Counted from the stretch's first letter, positions 15,574 to 25,440 are shown. The stretch is 64,000 nucleotides of DNA from Quadrisphaera sp. DSM 44207 (GCF_900101335.1 NZ_FNKA01000003.1:496001-560000); one strand, 5' to 3'. The notes: generated by a model from the sequence alone, not told the origin. A program made the numbers and translations.

Positions 15574-17063
15574 TCCCCGGCGAGCTGCGGGCGGCGCTCG
15601 CCGGCGTCGTCGCCCTCATCTCGCTGGTCGCCTTCGAGGCGCTGGCCGTCGCGACGGCCATGCCCGTGGTCGCCACCGACCTCGGCGGGCTGCGCGGCTA
15701 CGGCCTCGCCTTCTCGCTGTTCCTCACCACCAGCCTGCTCGGCACGGTCGTGGCCGGCGGGTGGAACGACCGCCGGGGCCCGCGCGGCCCGGTCCTGGCG
15801 GGGCTGGGGCTGTTCTCGGCCGGGCTGCTGCTCAGCGGCGCGGCGACGTCCTACGCCGTGCTGCTCGCCGGTCGCGTCGTGGCCGGCCTCGGCGGCGGCG
15901 TGCTCGTCGTCACCCTCTACGTCGTCGTGGGCATGCTCTTCACCGACGAGCAGCGCCCGCGCGTGTTCGCGTGGATGAGCTCGGCCTGGGTCCTGCCCGC
16001 GCTCGTCGGCCCGCCCCTGGCCGGCTGGCTCGCGGGCCGCGTCAGCTGGCGGCTGGTCTTCCTGCTCGTGCCGCCGCTGGCGCTCGCGGCCGTCGCGGTG
16101 CTGCGACGCCGGCTGGCGGCCCTGGGGCCCCCGCCCGGCGGGCAGGACGCGCCCGCGCAGCGGCGCTCGCGCCTGGTCAGCGGCGTCGTCCTCGCCGGCG
16201 GCGCCGCGCTGGCCCAGGCCGGTGCCGCCGCCCTGGTGCCGCTGCGCGCCCTGCCGGTGGCCGCCGTCGCGGCCGGGGCGGTGCTCGTCGCGCTCGCGCT
16301 GCCGCGCCTCGTGCCCGCCGGCACCCTGCGCGCCGCGCGCGGCCTGCCCAGCGTCATCGCGGTGCGGGGGCTGTTCACCGCCTGCTTCGCCGGCGCGGAG
16401 GCGTACGTGCCGCTCATGCTCGTCGTCGAGCGCGACCTGGACGTCGGGGTGGCCGGGCTGGCCCTGACCGGCGGTGCGGTCGGGTGGGCCGCCGGCTCCT
16501 CCGTGCAGGGCCGGCCGGGGATGACCGTGCCGCGCTCCCGGCTCATGGCGGTCGCGGGCGGCGTGGTCGCGGTCGTCGTGGGCCTGCTCGCGCTGCCGTC
16601 GCTGCACCTGCTGCCGGCGCTGGCGGTGCCGGTGCTGTGGACGGTCGCCGGGTTCGGCATGGGCCTGGGGATGGCGAGCACGGGCGTGCTCGTGCTGTCG
16701 ATGTCGCCGCCCGCCGAGCGGGGCCGCAGCTCCTCGGCCCTGCAGCTGTCCGACGCCCTCGGGTCGGTGGCCGGCATCGCGGTGGGCGGGGCGCTGCTCG
16801 CCGCGCGCTCGGGCACCGCCGCACCGGGCGCCGCGCCGGGGGCCGCACCGGGCGCCGGCGTCCCGGACGACGGGGGGCTGACCTTCGCGGTGGTCTTCGG
16901 CGTCCTCGCCCTGGCCGGCCTCGCGGCCTCGGTCGTCGGGGCCCGCGCCCGCCCGCCCGCGAGCCGACCCGCGCCGGGGGCCGCCAGCCCTGCGCCCCCG
17001 GCCCCGGGGGCCGCGAGCACCCGTCCTGCGGCGCCGTCCTCGGCTACCGTGGCCGAGCCGTGA
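15570..17063 (+). CDS. Major facilitator superfamily transporter
   Basis: 497 aa, about 14 hydrophobic segments, resembling DHA2-type drug/proton antiporters. The A-like motif GGWNDRRGPRGPVLAGLGLF follows the second helix, and the first helix region has FEALAVATAMPVVATDLGG, seen in 14-helix exporters. Substrate not predictable. Ala/Pro/Gly-rich low-complexity stretches lie near the C-terminus ([15 protein letters not shown]). GTG 15570 overlaps the DUF3039 stop by 4 bp. Confidence 0.9.
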   Translation: MIPGELRAALAGVVALISLVAFEALAVATAMPVVATDLGGLRGYGLAFSLFLTTSLLGTVVAGGWNDRRGPRGPVLAGLGLFSAGLLLSGAATSYAVLLAGRVVAGLGGGVLVVTLYVVVGMLFTDEQRPRVFAWMSSAWVLPALVGPPLAGWLAGRVSWRLVFLLVPPLALAAVAVLRRRLAALGPPPGGQDAPAQRRSRLVSGVVLAGGAALAQAGAAALVPLRALPVAAVAAGAVLVALALPRLVPAGTLRAARGLPSVIAVRGLFTACFAGAEAYVPLMLVVERDLDVGVAGLALTGGAVGWAAGSSVQGRPGMTVPRSRLMAVAGGVVAVVVGLLALPSLHLLPALAVPVLWTVAGFGMGLGMASTGVLVLSMSPPAERGRSSSALQLSDALGSVAGIAVGGALLAARSGTAAPGAAPGAAPGAGVPDDGGLTFAVVFGVLALAGLAASVVGARARPPASRPAPGAASPAPPAPGAASTRPAAPSSATVAEP

Positions 17064-17149
17064 CACCGACCTCGCCCCTGCGCCGCACCGCTCGCCCGGC
17101 CGTCCGCTCCGCCGTCCCGCCGACCGGACCGGTCGGCGCCGGCGCTCCG

Positions 17150-18937
17150 ATGACCGCCGACACCGTGCTCGGCCCGTCGACGTCCGACGGCCAGCGCCCG
17201 CTGCGGGCGTGGCAGTCGCAGGCGCTGGAGCTGTACGAGTCCGCCCGCCACGACGACTTCCTCGTCACCGCGACCCCGGGCGCGGGCAAGACGACGTTCG
17301 CCCTCACCCTCGCCTCGCGGCTGCTCGCGCGCCGCGTCGTCGACCGGGTCGTCGTGGTGGCCCCGACCGACCACCTGCGCACGCAGTGGGCCGAGGCCGC
17401 CGACGCCGCCGGGCTCGTGCTCGACCCGACGCTGACCAACGCCGTGGGGCCGGTGCGCCCCGGCACCCGCGGCTACGTGACGACGTACGCGCAGGTGGCG
17501 GGCAAGCCGATGCTGCACGCGGCGCGGGCCACCGCCGCGAGGACCCTCGTGGTCCTGGACGAGGTGCACCACGCGGGCGACGGCCTGTCGTGGGGCGAGG
17601 CGGTGGAGGAGGCCTTCGCCCGCGCGGCGCGGCGCCTGTGCCTGACCGGGACGCCGTTCCGCACCACGCCGGGCGAGCGGATCCCGTTCGTCCGCTACGC
17701 CGAGGGCGGCGCGGACGGCGAGCTGGTCTCGGCCGCGGACTACACCTACGGCTACCGCGAGGCCCTGCGCGACGGCGTCGTGCGCCCGGTGGTCTTCGCC
17801 GCCTACACGGGCACCGCCCGCTGGCGCAACAGCGCCGGGGAGGTCGTGGCCGCGTCCCTGTCGGAGCCGAGCACGCGGGGCCAGGAGGCGACCGCCTGGC
17901 GCACCGTGCTCGACCCCAGGGGCCAGTGGGTGCCGCACGTGGTCGCCGCGATGGACGAGCGCATCACGCACCTGCGCTCCCACGGCGTGCCGGACGCCGC
18001 CGGGCTGGTGCTCGCCAGCGACCAGGAGGACGCGCGCGCCTACGCGCGGATCGTGAAGAAGGTGACCGGGGAGGCCCCGGAGCTGATCCTCTCCGACGAC
18101 CCGCGCGCGAGCGCGAGGATCGAGGCGTTCACGGCGTCGACGAAGCGGATCGCCGTGTGCGTGCGCATGGTGTCCGAGGGCGTCGACGTCCCGCGCGCGG
18201 CCGTGCTGGCCTGGATGACGAGCTACCGCACGCCGCTGTTCTTCGCGCAGGCCGTCGGGCGCGTGGTGCGCTCGCGCGGGCCGCACGAGGCCGCGACCGT
18301 CTTCCTGCCCGCCGTGCGCCCGCTGCTGGCCCTGGCCGCGGAGCTGGAGCAGGAGCGCAACCACGTCATCCCCCCGCCCGCGCAGGCGGGGGAGGACCTG
18401 GACCCGCTCCCGCGCACCGAGCGCAGCGGGGAGGGCCCCGCGCAGTGGGAGGCCCTGGACGCCGACGCGCAGTTCGCGCACGTGCTGCACGGCGGCCGGG
18501 CGGTGCTGGCCTCCGACGCCCGCGCGCCCGCGGCCAGCGCCGAGGAGGAGGAGTTCCTCGGGCTGCCCGGGCTCCTGACGCCGGAGCAGACCGCGGCCCT
18601 GCTCTCGCGGCGCGACGAGGACCTGCGCCGCCGCGCGTCGTCCGCGGTGCAGGAGGACCTGTTCGGCGGGCTCGGCGACGCCGCGGGCGCGGGCAGCGCG
18701 GGCGCGGGCGGCTCCGGCGGCTCCGCGGTCGAGGACGGCGGGCGGGCCTCCTGGCGCGCCGCGGCCGACCTGCGCCGGGAGGTCAACCGGCTCGTCGCGC
18801 AGCTGGCCGCCCGCACGGGGGAGCCGCACGCGCGCGTGCACGTGGCGCTGCGCACGGCGGTGCCGGGCCCGGCGTCCGCCTCGGCGTCGCAGGAGCTGCT
18901 CGAGCGCCGCCGCGACCACCTGCTCTCCCTGCTCTGA
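17150..18937 (+). CDS. DEAD/DEAH-box (superfamily 2) helicase
   Basis: 595 aa from ATG 17150; GTG 17060, overlapping the MFS stop codon, is in frame and would add 30 disordered residues. RecA-like domain 1 has PLRAWQSQAL, Walker A ATPGAGKTTF (about 41-50), APTDHLRTQWAEA, the DEAH-type box LDEVHHAG (about 136) and LTGTPFRT. Domain 2 has SEGVDVPRAAVLAWMTSYRT and FAQAVGRVVRSRG. Actinobacteria carry a conserved helicase of this kind near DUF3039; it is RAD25/UvsW-like, with DNA substrate assumed but not shown. The last 100 residues are helical and Arg/Glu-rich. Repeats begin at the stop codon. Confidence 0.9.
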   Translation: MTADTVLGPSTSDGQRPLRAWQSQALELYESARHDDFLVTATPGAGKTTFALTLASRLLARRVVDRVVVVAPTDHLRTQWAEAADAAGLVLDPTLTNAVGPVRPGTRGYVTTYAQVAGKPMLHAARATAARTLVVLDEVHHAGDGLSWGEAVEEAFARAARRLCLTGTPFRTTPGERIPFVRYAEGGADGELVSAADYTYGYREALRDGVVRPVVFAAYTGTARWRNSAGEVVAASLSEPSTRGQEATAWRTVLDPRGQWVPHVVAAMDERITHLRSHGVPDAAGLVLASDQEDARAYARIVKKVTGEAPELILSDDPRASARIEAFTASTKRIAVCVRMVSEGVDVPRAAVLAWMTSYRTPLFFAQAVGRVVRSRGPHEAATVFLPAVRPLLALAAELEQERNHVIPPPAQAGEDLDPLPRTERSGEGPAQWEALDADAQFAHVLHGGRAVLASDARAPAASAEEEEFLGLPGLLTPEQTAALLSRRDEDLRRRASSAVQEDLFGGLGDAAGAGSAGAGGSGGSAVEDGGRASWRAAADLRREVNRLVAQLAARTGEPHARVHVALRTAVPGPASASASQELLERRRDHLLSLL

Positions 18938-19028
18938 CTGCTCTGACTGCTCTGACTGCTCTGACTGCTCCGACTGCTCCGACTGCTCTGACTGCTCTGA
19001 CCGCTCTGACTGCTCCGACTGCTCCGAC
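18930..19028 (+). repeat. Eleven tandem 9-bp repeats starting at the helicase stop codon
   Basis: Eleven consecutive units of TGCTCTGAC (some TGCTCCGAC, one CGCTCTGAC). The first contains the helicase TGA (18935-18937). Because 9 is a multiple of 3, each TGCTCTGAC unit repeats the TGA in the helicase frame. Confidence 0.9.
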
Positions 19029-19058
19029 CCCCGCGATCGTGCGCGTCCCGCCTCCGTC

Positions 19059-19136
19059 GTGATCTTGCACTTTCCGACCACTGCTCGTCGTGATCATGCA
19101 CTTCGCGACCACCCGCAGTCGTGATCGGGTCGTGCC
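19059..19136 (+). repeat. 31-bp repeat array, forward orientation (array A, left)
   Basis: GTGATCTTGCAC (19059), GTGATCATGCAC (19090) and the decayed GTGATCGGGTCG (19121) are exactly 31 bp apart. The stretch around the middle unit (about 19075-19107) is the near-perfect inverse of about 19426-19457 on the other side of the SRPBCC fragment. Confidence 0.7.
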
Positions 19137-19173
19137 GTCACCCGTGAGTGGCGGAGTGGGCACGGCGTCATCG

Positions 19174-19407
19174 GTGGTCGCCGGCGTGTTCGCCGAGTTC
19201 GAGCACGAGCACGACCTCGAGGCCCTGCCGCCCCACACGGACGGACGACCGCGCACGCGGATGACCGACGAGCTGTCGTGGCGCAGCCCGACAGGGCTCC
19301 TCGGCCACGTCGCGGACGCCGTGCTGGTGCGGCGCACGCTCGCCGAGCTGCTCGCGGACCACGACGCCGAGATCGTCCGTCGGCTCGGCCGGGCGGGAAG
19401 TGCATGA
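19174..19407 (+). pseudogene. C-terminal fragment of an SRPBCC (START-like) protein
   Basis: The frame ending at TGA 19405-19407 reads VAGVFAEFEHEHDLEALP, TRMTDELSWRSPTGLLGHVA and LVRRTLAELLADHDAEIVRR: the last strands and long C-terminal helix of the SRPBCC ligand-binding fold. The N-terminal half is missing. The frame remains open upstream to 19090 but that part is repeat DNA. Bracketed by oppositely oriented 31-bp repeat arrays, so it looks like a relic left by recombination between them. Confidence 0.6.
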
Positions 19408-19485
19408 TCACCACGAGGAGCGGCCGCGAAGTGCACGATCACGACGAGCAGTGGGCGCGACGTGCATGATCACCGCGGGAGGGAC
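19397..19485 (-). repeat. 31-bp repeat array, reverse orientation (array A, right)
   Basis: TGCATGATCACC (19401), TGCACGATCACG (19432) and TGCATGATCACC (19463) are 31 bp apart. Between them lie G-rich 19-bp stretches of the type ACGAGGAGCGGCCGCGAAG. Orientation is opposite to the array at 19059. Confidence 0.75.
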
Positions 19486-19551
19486 GGGGGTGGCCCCGGC
19501 GACCGGCGGCACCTGAGACGATGGCGCGCCGCGGCCCGCTCCGGGCGGCGG

Positions 19552-19607
19552 CGACCAGCGCGAGACGACCAGCGCGGGACGACCAGCGCGAGACGACCAG
19601 CGAGAGA
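19552..19607 (+). repeat. Four tandem 14-bp repeats upstream of hom
   Basis: Four units of CGACCAGCGCGAGA (single-base variants in the second and fourth) end 17 nt before the hom start codon. They would lie in the hom leader; no known riboswitch or attenuator is seen here. Confidence 0.7.
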
Positions 19608-19624
19608 CGGGCGGGGACGGTCCA

Positions 19625-20956
19625 GTGGCAGGGGTACGGGTGGCGCTGCTGGGCTGCGGGGTCGTCGGCAGCGAGGTGGCGCGCGCCCTGACGGCGAACG
19701 CGCAGGAGCTCGCCGCGCGCGCGGGCGCGCCGCTGAAGCTCGTCGGGGTCGCCGTGCGCGACGCCTCCCGGCCCCGCGACGGCGTCGACCCGTCGCTGCT
19801 GACCACCGACGCCGCCGGGCTCGTGCACCGCGCGGACGTCGTCGTGGAGCTCGTCGGGGGCCTCGAGCCCGCCCGCGCGCTGCTGCTGGACGCGATGCGC
19901 GCCGGCGCGAGCGTCGTCACCGCCAACAAGGCGCTGCTGGCCGAGCACGGGCGCGAGCTGCACACCGCGGCGGCCGAGCGCGGCGTGGACCTGTACTTCG
20001 AGGCCGCGGTGGCCGGCGCGATCCCGATCATCCGGCCGCTGCGCGAGTCGCTGGCCGGCGACCGCGTCGAGGCGGTGCTCGGCATCGTCAACGGCACGAC
20101 GAACTACGTGCTCGACCAGATGGACACCGGCGGCGCCGAGCTGGCCGACGCCCTGCGCGCCGCGCAGGAGCTGGGCTACGCCGAGGCCGACCCCACCGCG
20201 GACGTCGAGGGCTACGACGCGGCCGCGAAGGCGGCCATCCTCGCCACCCTGGCCTTCCACACGCCGGTCCCGGCCGCGGACGTGCACCGCGAGGGCATCG
20301 CGGGCATCACCGCCGCGGACGTCGCGGCCGCGCGCGAGGCCGGCTCCGTGATCAAGCTGCTGGCGATCTGCGAGCGGGTGCAGGGCCCGGACGGCGAGGG
20401 GATCCAGGTGCGGGTGCACCCGGCGCTGCTCTCGCGCGACCACCCGCTGGCCGGAGTGCGCGGCGCCTTCAACGCCGTCTTCGTCAAGGCCGCCGCCGCG
20501 GGCCGGCTGATGTTCTACGGCCAGGGCGCCGGCGGCGTGCCGACCGCCAGCGCCGTCCTCGGGGACGTCGTCACGGTCGCCCGCCACCGGGTCGACTCCG
20601 GCCTCGGGCCCCGCGTGCTCGAGCACGCCGACCTGCCGGTGCGGCCCATGGGGCAGGCGCGCACGCGCTACCAGGTGCGCCTGGACGTCGCCGACCGCCC
20701 CGGGGTGCTGGCCGCCATCGCCCAGGTCTTCGCCGAGCACGGGGTCTCCATCGAGACGGTGCGCCAGAGCGCGCTTCCCGGCCCTCAGGCCGGGGGCGGA
20801 GCTGGCGACGGAGGCGGGGGCGCGGGCCGGACGGCGTCCCTGGTGGTGGTCACGCACACGGCCACGGACGCCGCGCTCGCGGCGACCGTGGCGGCGGTGG
20901 CGGAGGTCGACGCCGTGGCCGCGGTGGCCTCGGTGCTGCGCGTGGAGGGGGACTGA
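19625..20956 (+). CDS. hom: Homoserine dehydrogenase
   Basis: 443 aa, standard length with a regulatory ACT domain. NAD(P)-binding [15 protein letters not shown] at the start, [20 protein letters not shown] with the conserved Lys, the catalytic region [16 protein letters not shown], and [14 protein letters not shown] plus [16 protein letters not shown]. The ACT domain from about 350 ([20 protein letters not shown]) normally binds threonine for feedback inhibition; a Gly-rich loop interrupts it (near [13 protein letters not shown]). It reduces aspartate semialdehyde to homoserine for Thr and Met. First gene of a hom-thrC-thrB operon. No lysA is present upstream, unlike many actinobacteria. Confidence 0.96.
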   Translation: MAGVRVALLGCGVVGSEVARALTANAQELAARAGAPLKLVGVAVRDASRPRDGVDPSLLTTDAAGLVHRADVVVELVGGLEPARALLLDAMRAGASVVTANKALLAEHGRELHTAAAERGVDLYFEAAVAGAIPIIRPLRESLAGDRVEAVLGIVNGTTNYVLDQMDTGGAELADALRAAQELGYAEADPTADVEGYDAAAKAAILATLAFHTPVPAADVHREGIAGITAADVAAAREAGSVIKLLAICERVQGPDGEGIQVRVHPALLSRDHPLAGVRGAFNAVFVKAAAAGRLMFYGQGAGGVPTASAVLGDVVTVARHRVDSGLGPRVLEHADLPVRPMGQARTRYQVRLDVADRPGVLAAIAQVFAEHGVSIETVRQSALPGPQAGGGAGDGGGGAGRTASLVVVTHTATDAALAATVAAVAEVDAVAAVASVLRVEGD

Positions 20957-20957
20957 C

Positions 20958-22028
20958 GTGGCGCACCTGTGGCGCGGGGTGGTCGAGGAGTACCGGGACC
21001 GGCTGCCGGTCGGCGCGGCGACGCCCGTGGTCACCCTGGGGGAGGGCGGCACCCCGCTCGTGCGGGCCTCGCACCTGTCGGACCTGACCGGCTGCGAGGT
21101 GTGGCTGAAGGTCGAGGGCTGCAACCCCACGGGCTCCTTCAAGGACCGCGGCATGACGATGGCGATCACCGCGGCGGCGGCTCAGGGCGCCCGCGCGGTC
21201 ATCTGCGCGTCGACGGGCAACACCTCCGCCTCCGCCGCGGCGTACGCGACGGCCGCGGGCATGGCCTGCGGCGTCCTCGTGCCCGAGGGCAAGATCGCCA
21301 TGGGCAAGCTGAGCCAGGCCGTCGCCCACGGCGCGACGCTGCTGCAGGTCGACGGGAACTTCGACGAGTGCCTCACCACGGCCCGCAAGATCGCCGAGGC
21401 GTACCCCGTCGAGCTCGTCAACTCCGTCAACCCCGCCCGCATCCAGGGGCAGAAGACGGCGGCGTTCGAGGTCGTCGACGCGCTCGGCGACGCCCCCGAC
21501 GTCCACTGCCTGCCCGTGGGCAACGCCGGAAACATCACGGCGTACTGGAAGGGCTACACCGAGTACGAGGCCGACGGTCCGGCGACCCGGCGCCCGCGGA
21601 TGTGGGGCTTCCAGGCCGCCGGCGCCGCGCCGATCGTGCTCGGCCACCCGGTCGACCAGCCCGACACCGTCGCCACCGCCATCCGCATCGGCAACCCCGC
21701 CTCGTGGCAGCAGGCGCTCGCCGCGCGCGAGGAGTCCGGCGGCACGATCGCCGCCGTCACCGACGAGGAGATCCTCGCCGCGCACCGGCTGCTCTCGGCG
21801 CACGACGGCGTCTTCGTCGAGCCCGCCTCCGCGGCCGGCGCGGCCGGGCTGCTGCAGCGGCACGCCGCCGGGGCGCTCGAGCCGGGCCAGCGGGTCGTCG
21901 TCACGGTGACCGGGCACGGGCTGAAGGACCCGCAGTGGGCGCTGCGCGGCGCCGACGGCGGGGAGGTGCTGCCGGTGCGCGTCGGCGTGGACGCCGTCTC
22001 CGCGGCCGCCGCCCTCGGCCTGGAGTGA
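20958..22028 (+). CDS. thrC: Threonine synthase
   Basis: 356 aa, the short actinobacterial type. PLP-binding Lys in [15 protein letters not shown] near residue 60; phosphate-binding glycines in [17 protein letters not shown]. Converts O-phosphohomoserine to threonine in the cytoplasm. GTG 20958 lies 1 nt after the hom stop codon, with GGAGGGGG in the end of hom as ribosome site. Product of the middle gene of the threonine operon. Confidence 0.97.
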   Translation: MAHLWRGVVEEYRDRLPVGAATPVVTLGEGGTPLVRASHLSDLTGCEVWLKVEGCNPTGSFKDRGMTMAITAAAAQGARAVICASTGNTSASAAAYATAAGMACGVLVPEGKIAMGKLSQAVAHGATLLQVDGNFDECLTTARKIAEAYPVELVNSVNPARIQGQKTAAFEVVDALGDAPDVHCLPVGNAGNITAYWKGYTEYEADGPATRRPRMWGFQAAGAAPIVLGHPVDQPDTVATAIRIGNPASWQQALAAREESGGTIAAVTDEEILAAHRLLSAHDGVFVEPASAAGAAGLLQRHAAGALEPGQRVVVTVTGHGLKDPQWALRGADGGEVLPVRVGVDAVSAAAALGLE

Positions 22029-22038
22029 GCGGCCCCTG

Positions 22039-23034
22039 GTGAGCGAGCGCAGCGCCCCGGCCGCGCGGGCGGGCCGCGTCGTCCTCGGGCGCCGCGTGCG
22101 CGTGCGGGTGCCCGGCTCCAGCGCGAACCTCGGGCCCGGCTACGACGCGCTCGGGCTCGCCCTCGGCGTCCACGACGAGGTGGCCGTCACCGCCGTCCCC
22201 GCCGAGCGCGGCGTGCGCGTGGCCGTCGAGGGCAGCGGCGCAGGGCGCGTCGGCGTCGGCGAGGACCACCTCGTCGTGCGCGCCCTGCGTGCCGCCCTGC
22301 GCTCGGCCGGCGCCGACCAGCCCGGGCTGGAGGTGGTGTGCCGCAACGGCGTCCCGCACGGGCGCGGCGTCGGGTCCTCGGCGGCGGCCGTCGTCGCCGG
22401 GGTCGCCGCGGCCGGTGCGCTGCTCGAGGTGCCGCTCGCGGACGACGTCCTGCTCGACGTCGCCTCGGCGCTCGAGGGCCACCCGGACAACGCCGCGGCG
22501 TCCCTGCTGGGCGGCCTGACCCTGGGCTGGCACGAGGCGCCGCCCTCGGCGACGGCGCACGGCGGCCGGTGGCGGGCGGTGCGCGTCGAGCCCTCCCCGC
22601 ACCTCGGCGTGCTGCTGTGCGTGCCCGGCGACGAGCTGTCCACCGCGCGGGCGCGCGCGATGCTGCCGCTGCAGGTGCCGCACGCGGACGCCGCGCACAC
22701 CGCCGGGCGCGCCGCCCTGCTCGTCGAGGCGGTCACGCGGCGCCCCGACCTGCTGCTGCCCGCCACCGAGGACCGCCTGCACCAGCAGCAGCGCGCCGCC
22801 GCCATGCCCGGCAGCTGGGCGCTGCTGATGGCGCTGCGCGCGGCCGGCCACGCCGCCGTCGTCTCCGGCGCGGGCCCCTCGGTGCTCGTCCTGTGCCCGG
22901 ACGACGCCTGCGCGGGCGCCGCGGCGCGGCTGGCGGCGGCCACCGGCGGCTGGCGGGTGCTGCGTCCCGGCATCGCGCGCACGGGCGCCGTCGTCGAGGA
23001 GCTGGCTGGAGGGCCCGGCGCGGCGGACGGGTGA
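22039..23034 (+). CDS. thrB: Homoserine kinase
   Basis: 331 aa GHMP kinase. Motif 1 RVRVPGSSANLGPGYDALG, ATP-binding loop HGRGVGSSAAAVVAGVAAA, and the C-terminal GHMP motif AVVSGAGPSVLVLCP. Phosphorylates homoserine for ThrC. GTG start 10 nt after the thrC stop codon. The C-terminus is slightly extended (EELAGGPGAADG). Confidence 0.96.
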   Translation: MSERSAPAARAGRVVLGRRVRVRVPGSSANLGPGYDALGLALGVHDEVAVTAVPAERGVRVAVEGSGAGRVGVGEDHLVVRALRAALRSAGADQPGLEVVCRNGVPHGRGVGSSAAAVVAGVAAAGALLEVPLADDVLLDVASALEGHPDNAAASLLGGLTLGWHEAPPSATAHGGRWRAVRVEPSPHLGVLLCVPGDELSTARARAMLPLQVPHADAAHTAGRAALLVEAVTRRPDLLLPATEDRLHQQQRAAAMPGSWALLMALRAAGHAAVVSGAGPSVLVLCPDDACAGAAARLAAATGGWRVLRPGIARTGAVVEELAGGPGAADG

Positions 23035-23062
23035 CCACCGGTGGGAACAGCGTGGCCAGTGG

Positions 23063-23068
23063 TACTGT
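23063..23068 (+). promoter_or_regulatory. Candidate -10 box (TACTGT) of rho, followed by a long leader
   Basis: TACTGT at the beginning of the 215-bp thrB-rho spacer would give an untranslated leader of roughly 170 nt. Rho genes are often autoregulated through long leaders; here this is inference. Confidence 0.35.
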
Positions 23069-23249
23069 TGCAGTGCCCGTACAGGTCGCGCGCCTCCGGT
23101 CCCGCACCGCCGCGCCGCCCAGGGTGATCACCCCGCCGCGACCCGCCCGAGGCCTCTGAGCCCGAGCGCGCGACACACCACCAGCCGGTCGGCTGGACAC
23201 CCGCGCCCTCCCGTTCGGACCGGGGCGCTGACGAGGGAGAAGGACCTTC

Positions 23250-25367
23250 GTGACAGACACCACCGAGATCGCCGTCCCGGCCGAGGCCGAGCGCGCGACC
23301 GAGCCGGCCGGCGCCCGCCGGGCCGGTCTGACCGCCCTGCGCCTGCCGCAGCTGCAGGCCCTCGCGGTCGAGCTGGGCGTCCCGGGCACCGCGCGGATGC
23401 GCAAGAGCGAGCTCCTGGACGTCATCCGCGCCGCACAGGGCAGCGGCGCGCCGGCCGGTGAGGGCACCGCCGCCCCCGCCGTGCGCCGGCCGCGGCGCGC
23501 GAGCGCCGCCGAGCAGGTCGTCCCGCCCGCGGACGCCGCCCCCGCGCCGTCCACCGCCCCGGCTGCCCAGACCGCCCCGGCTGCCCAGACCGCCCCGACC
23601 GCTCCGGACGCCACCACCGGCATGAACGGTGCCAACGGCGCCAACGGTGCGGACGGCGCCGCGCAGGAGCGGCGCCCCGCCGCCGAGCCCGCGGCCCGCG
23701 AGGAGCGCCGTGACGACGGGCGCGACGAGCGCCGTGCCGCCCGCGAGGGCGAGCGCGACGCCCGCGAGCGCGCCGACGAGGTGCGCGCGGAGCTCGACCG
23801 CGTGCTCGCCGAGCGCGAGCGCGCCGCCGACCGCGGGGAGCGCACCTCCCGCGCCGAGCGCAGCCGCACCGACCGCGCCGAGCGCGCCGAGCGGGGTGCC
23901 CGTTCCCGCGTCGAGGCCGGTGACGGCACCGAGGCGCGCCCCGAGGCGCGCACCGAGACCAGCGCCGACGGCCGGCCCGCCCGCGAGGACCGCCTCTCGC
24001 GCCGCGAGCGCACCGAGGCCCGTCCCGACACCCGTCCCGACGCGCGCGCCGACACCCGTCCCGAGGCCCGCACCGACGGCGGCGACGGCTTCGACGACGA
24101 CGAGGACGGCCGCGGCCGGCGCGGCCGCCGCGGGCGCTACCGCGACCGCGACCGCACCAAGCGCCGCGGGCGCGAGGGCGGGCCCGTGGTCGAGGAGGCC
24201 GTCGAGCTCAGCGACGACGACGTGCTGCTGCCGGTCGCCGGCATCCTGGACGTCCTCGACAGCTACGCGTTCATCCGCACCTCCGGCTACCTGTCCGGCC
24301 CGAACGACGTGTACGTGCCGCTCGGCCAGGTCAAGAAGGCCGGCCTGCGGGCGGGTGACGCCGTCACGGGCGCCGTCCGCCAGCCGCGCGAGGGCGAGCA
24401 GCAGGGGCAGCGGCAGAAGTTCAACGCGCTCGTGCGCCTCGACACCGTCAACGGGGCGTCGCCGGACGAGGCCCGCAAGCGCCCGGAGTTCAGCAAGCTC
24501 ACGCCGCTGTACCCGCAGGAGCGCCTGCGCCTGGAGACGCAGCCGAACATCCTCTCCACGCGGATCGTCGACCTGGTCGCGCCCATCGGCAAGGGTCAGC
24601 GCGGCCTGATCGTCTCCCCGCCCAAGGCGGGCAAGACGCTGATGATGCAGGCGATCGCCAACGCGATCAGCGTGAACAACCCCGAGGTCCACCTCATGGT
24701 CGTGCTCGTGGACGAGCGGCCGGAGGAGGTCACCGACATGCAGCGGTCGGTGCGGGGCGAGGTCATCGCCTCGACCTTCGACCGTCCCGCCTCGGACCAC
24801 ACCGCGGTCGCCGAGCTCGCCATCGAGCGGGCCAAGCGCCTGGTCGAGCTGGGCCACGACGTCGTCGTGCTCCTCGACTCGATCACCCGCCTGGGCCGCG
24901 CCTACAACCTCGCGGCCCCCGCGAGCGGCCGGATCCTCTCCGGCGGCGTGGACGCCGCGGCGCTGTACCCGCCGAAGCGCTTCTTCGGCGCCGCCCGCAA
25001 CATCGAGCACGGCGGCTCGCTGACGATCCTGGCCTCCGCGCTGGTGGAGACCGGCTCGAAGATGGACGAGGTCATCTTCGAGGAGTTCAAGGGCACCGGG
25101 AACATGGAGCTGCGGCTGGACCGCAAGCTCGCCGACAAGCGGGTCTTCCCCGCCGTCGACGTGAACCCGTCCGGCACCCGCCGCGAGGAGATCCTCCTCG
25201 GCCGCGAGGAGCTGCAGGTGATGTGGAAGCTGCGCCGGGTGCTCACCGCGCTCGACTCCCAGCAGGCGCTCGAGCTGCTGCTGTCCAAGCTGCGCGAGAC
25301 CCGCAGCAACACCGAGTTCCTCATGCAGGTGCAGAAGACGTCCCCCGGTCTCGGCCACGAGGACTGA
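23250..25367 (+). CDS. rho: Transcription termination factor Rho with large N-terminal insertion
   Basis: 705 aa, far longer than the 419 aa of E. coli Rho. Rho_N helical domain at about 25-68 (LRLPQLQALAVELGV, MRKSELLDVIRAAQG), then about 250 residues of Arg/Asp/Glu/Ala-rich disorder with repeats such as RPDTRPDARADTRPEAR and [16 protein letters not shown]-binding OB fold from about 324 (VAGILDVLDSYAFIRTSGYL), Walker A SPPKAGKTLM at about 455, LVDERPEEVTDM, and the Q/R-loop region LDSITRLGRAYN. Such insertions are typical of high-GC actinobacteria and strengthen RNA binding. GTG start with GGGAGAAGGA. Ends in a hairpin. Confidence 0.97.
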   Translation: MTDTTEIAVPAEAERATEPAGARRAGLTALRLPQLQALAVELGVPGTARMRKSELLDVIRAAQGSGAPAGEGTAAPAVRRPRRASAAEQVVPPADAAPAPSTAPAAQTAPAAQTAPTAPDATTGMNGANGANGADGAAQERRPAAEPAAREERRDDGRDERRAAREGERDARERADEVRAELDRVLAERERAADRGERTSRAERSRTDRAERAERGARSRVEAGDGTEARPEARTETSADGRPAREDRLSRRERTEARPDTRPDARADTRPEARTDGGDGFDDDEDGRGRRGRRGRYRDRDRTKRRGREGGPVVEEAVELSDDDVLLPVAGILDVLDSYAFIRTSGYLSGPNDVYVPLGQVKKAGLRAGDAVTGAVRQPREGEQQGQRQKFNALVRLDTVNGASPDEARKRPEFSKLTPLYPQERLRLETQPNILSTRIVDLVAPIGKGQRGLIVSPPKAGKTLMMQAIANAISVNNPEVHLMVVLVDERPEEVTDMQRSVRGEVIASTFDRPASDHTAVAELAIERAKRLVELGHDVVVLLDSITRLGRAYNLAAPASGRILSGGVDAAALYPPKRFFGAARNIEHGGSLTILASALVETGSKMDEVIFEEFKGTGNMELRLDRKLADKRVFPAVDVNPSGTRREEILLGREELQVMWKLRRVLTALDSQQALELLLSKLRETRSNTEFLMQVQKTSPGLGHED

Positions 25368-25398
25368 GCAGCACCGGCACCAGCACCGGCACGACGGC

Positions 25399-25440
25399 GG
25401 CGGGCGCTGCGGGATCCGGCAGGAATCCGCGGCGCCCGCC
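25399..25440 (+). terminator. Hairpin after rho
   Basis: GGCGGGCGC at 25399-25407 pairs with GCGCCCGCC at 25432-25440. The stem continues with GCGG/CCGC, a single bulged G and AT/AT around a 9-nt loop, 32 nt after the rho stop codon. No T run. Confidence 0.6.

Noticed and set aside
19475-19624. Riboswitch or amino-acid attenuator before hom
   Set aside because: No run of Thr, Ile or Met codons in a short leader frame and no known riboswitch core. Only 14-bp repeats are present.
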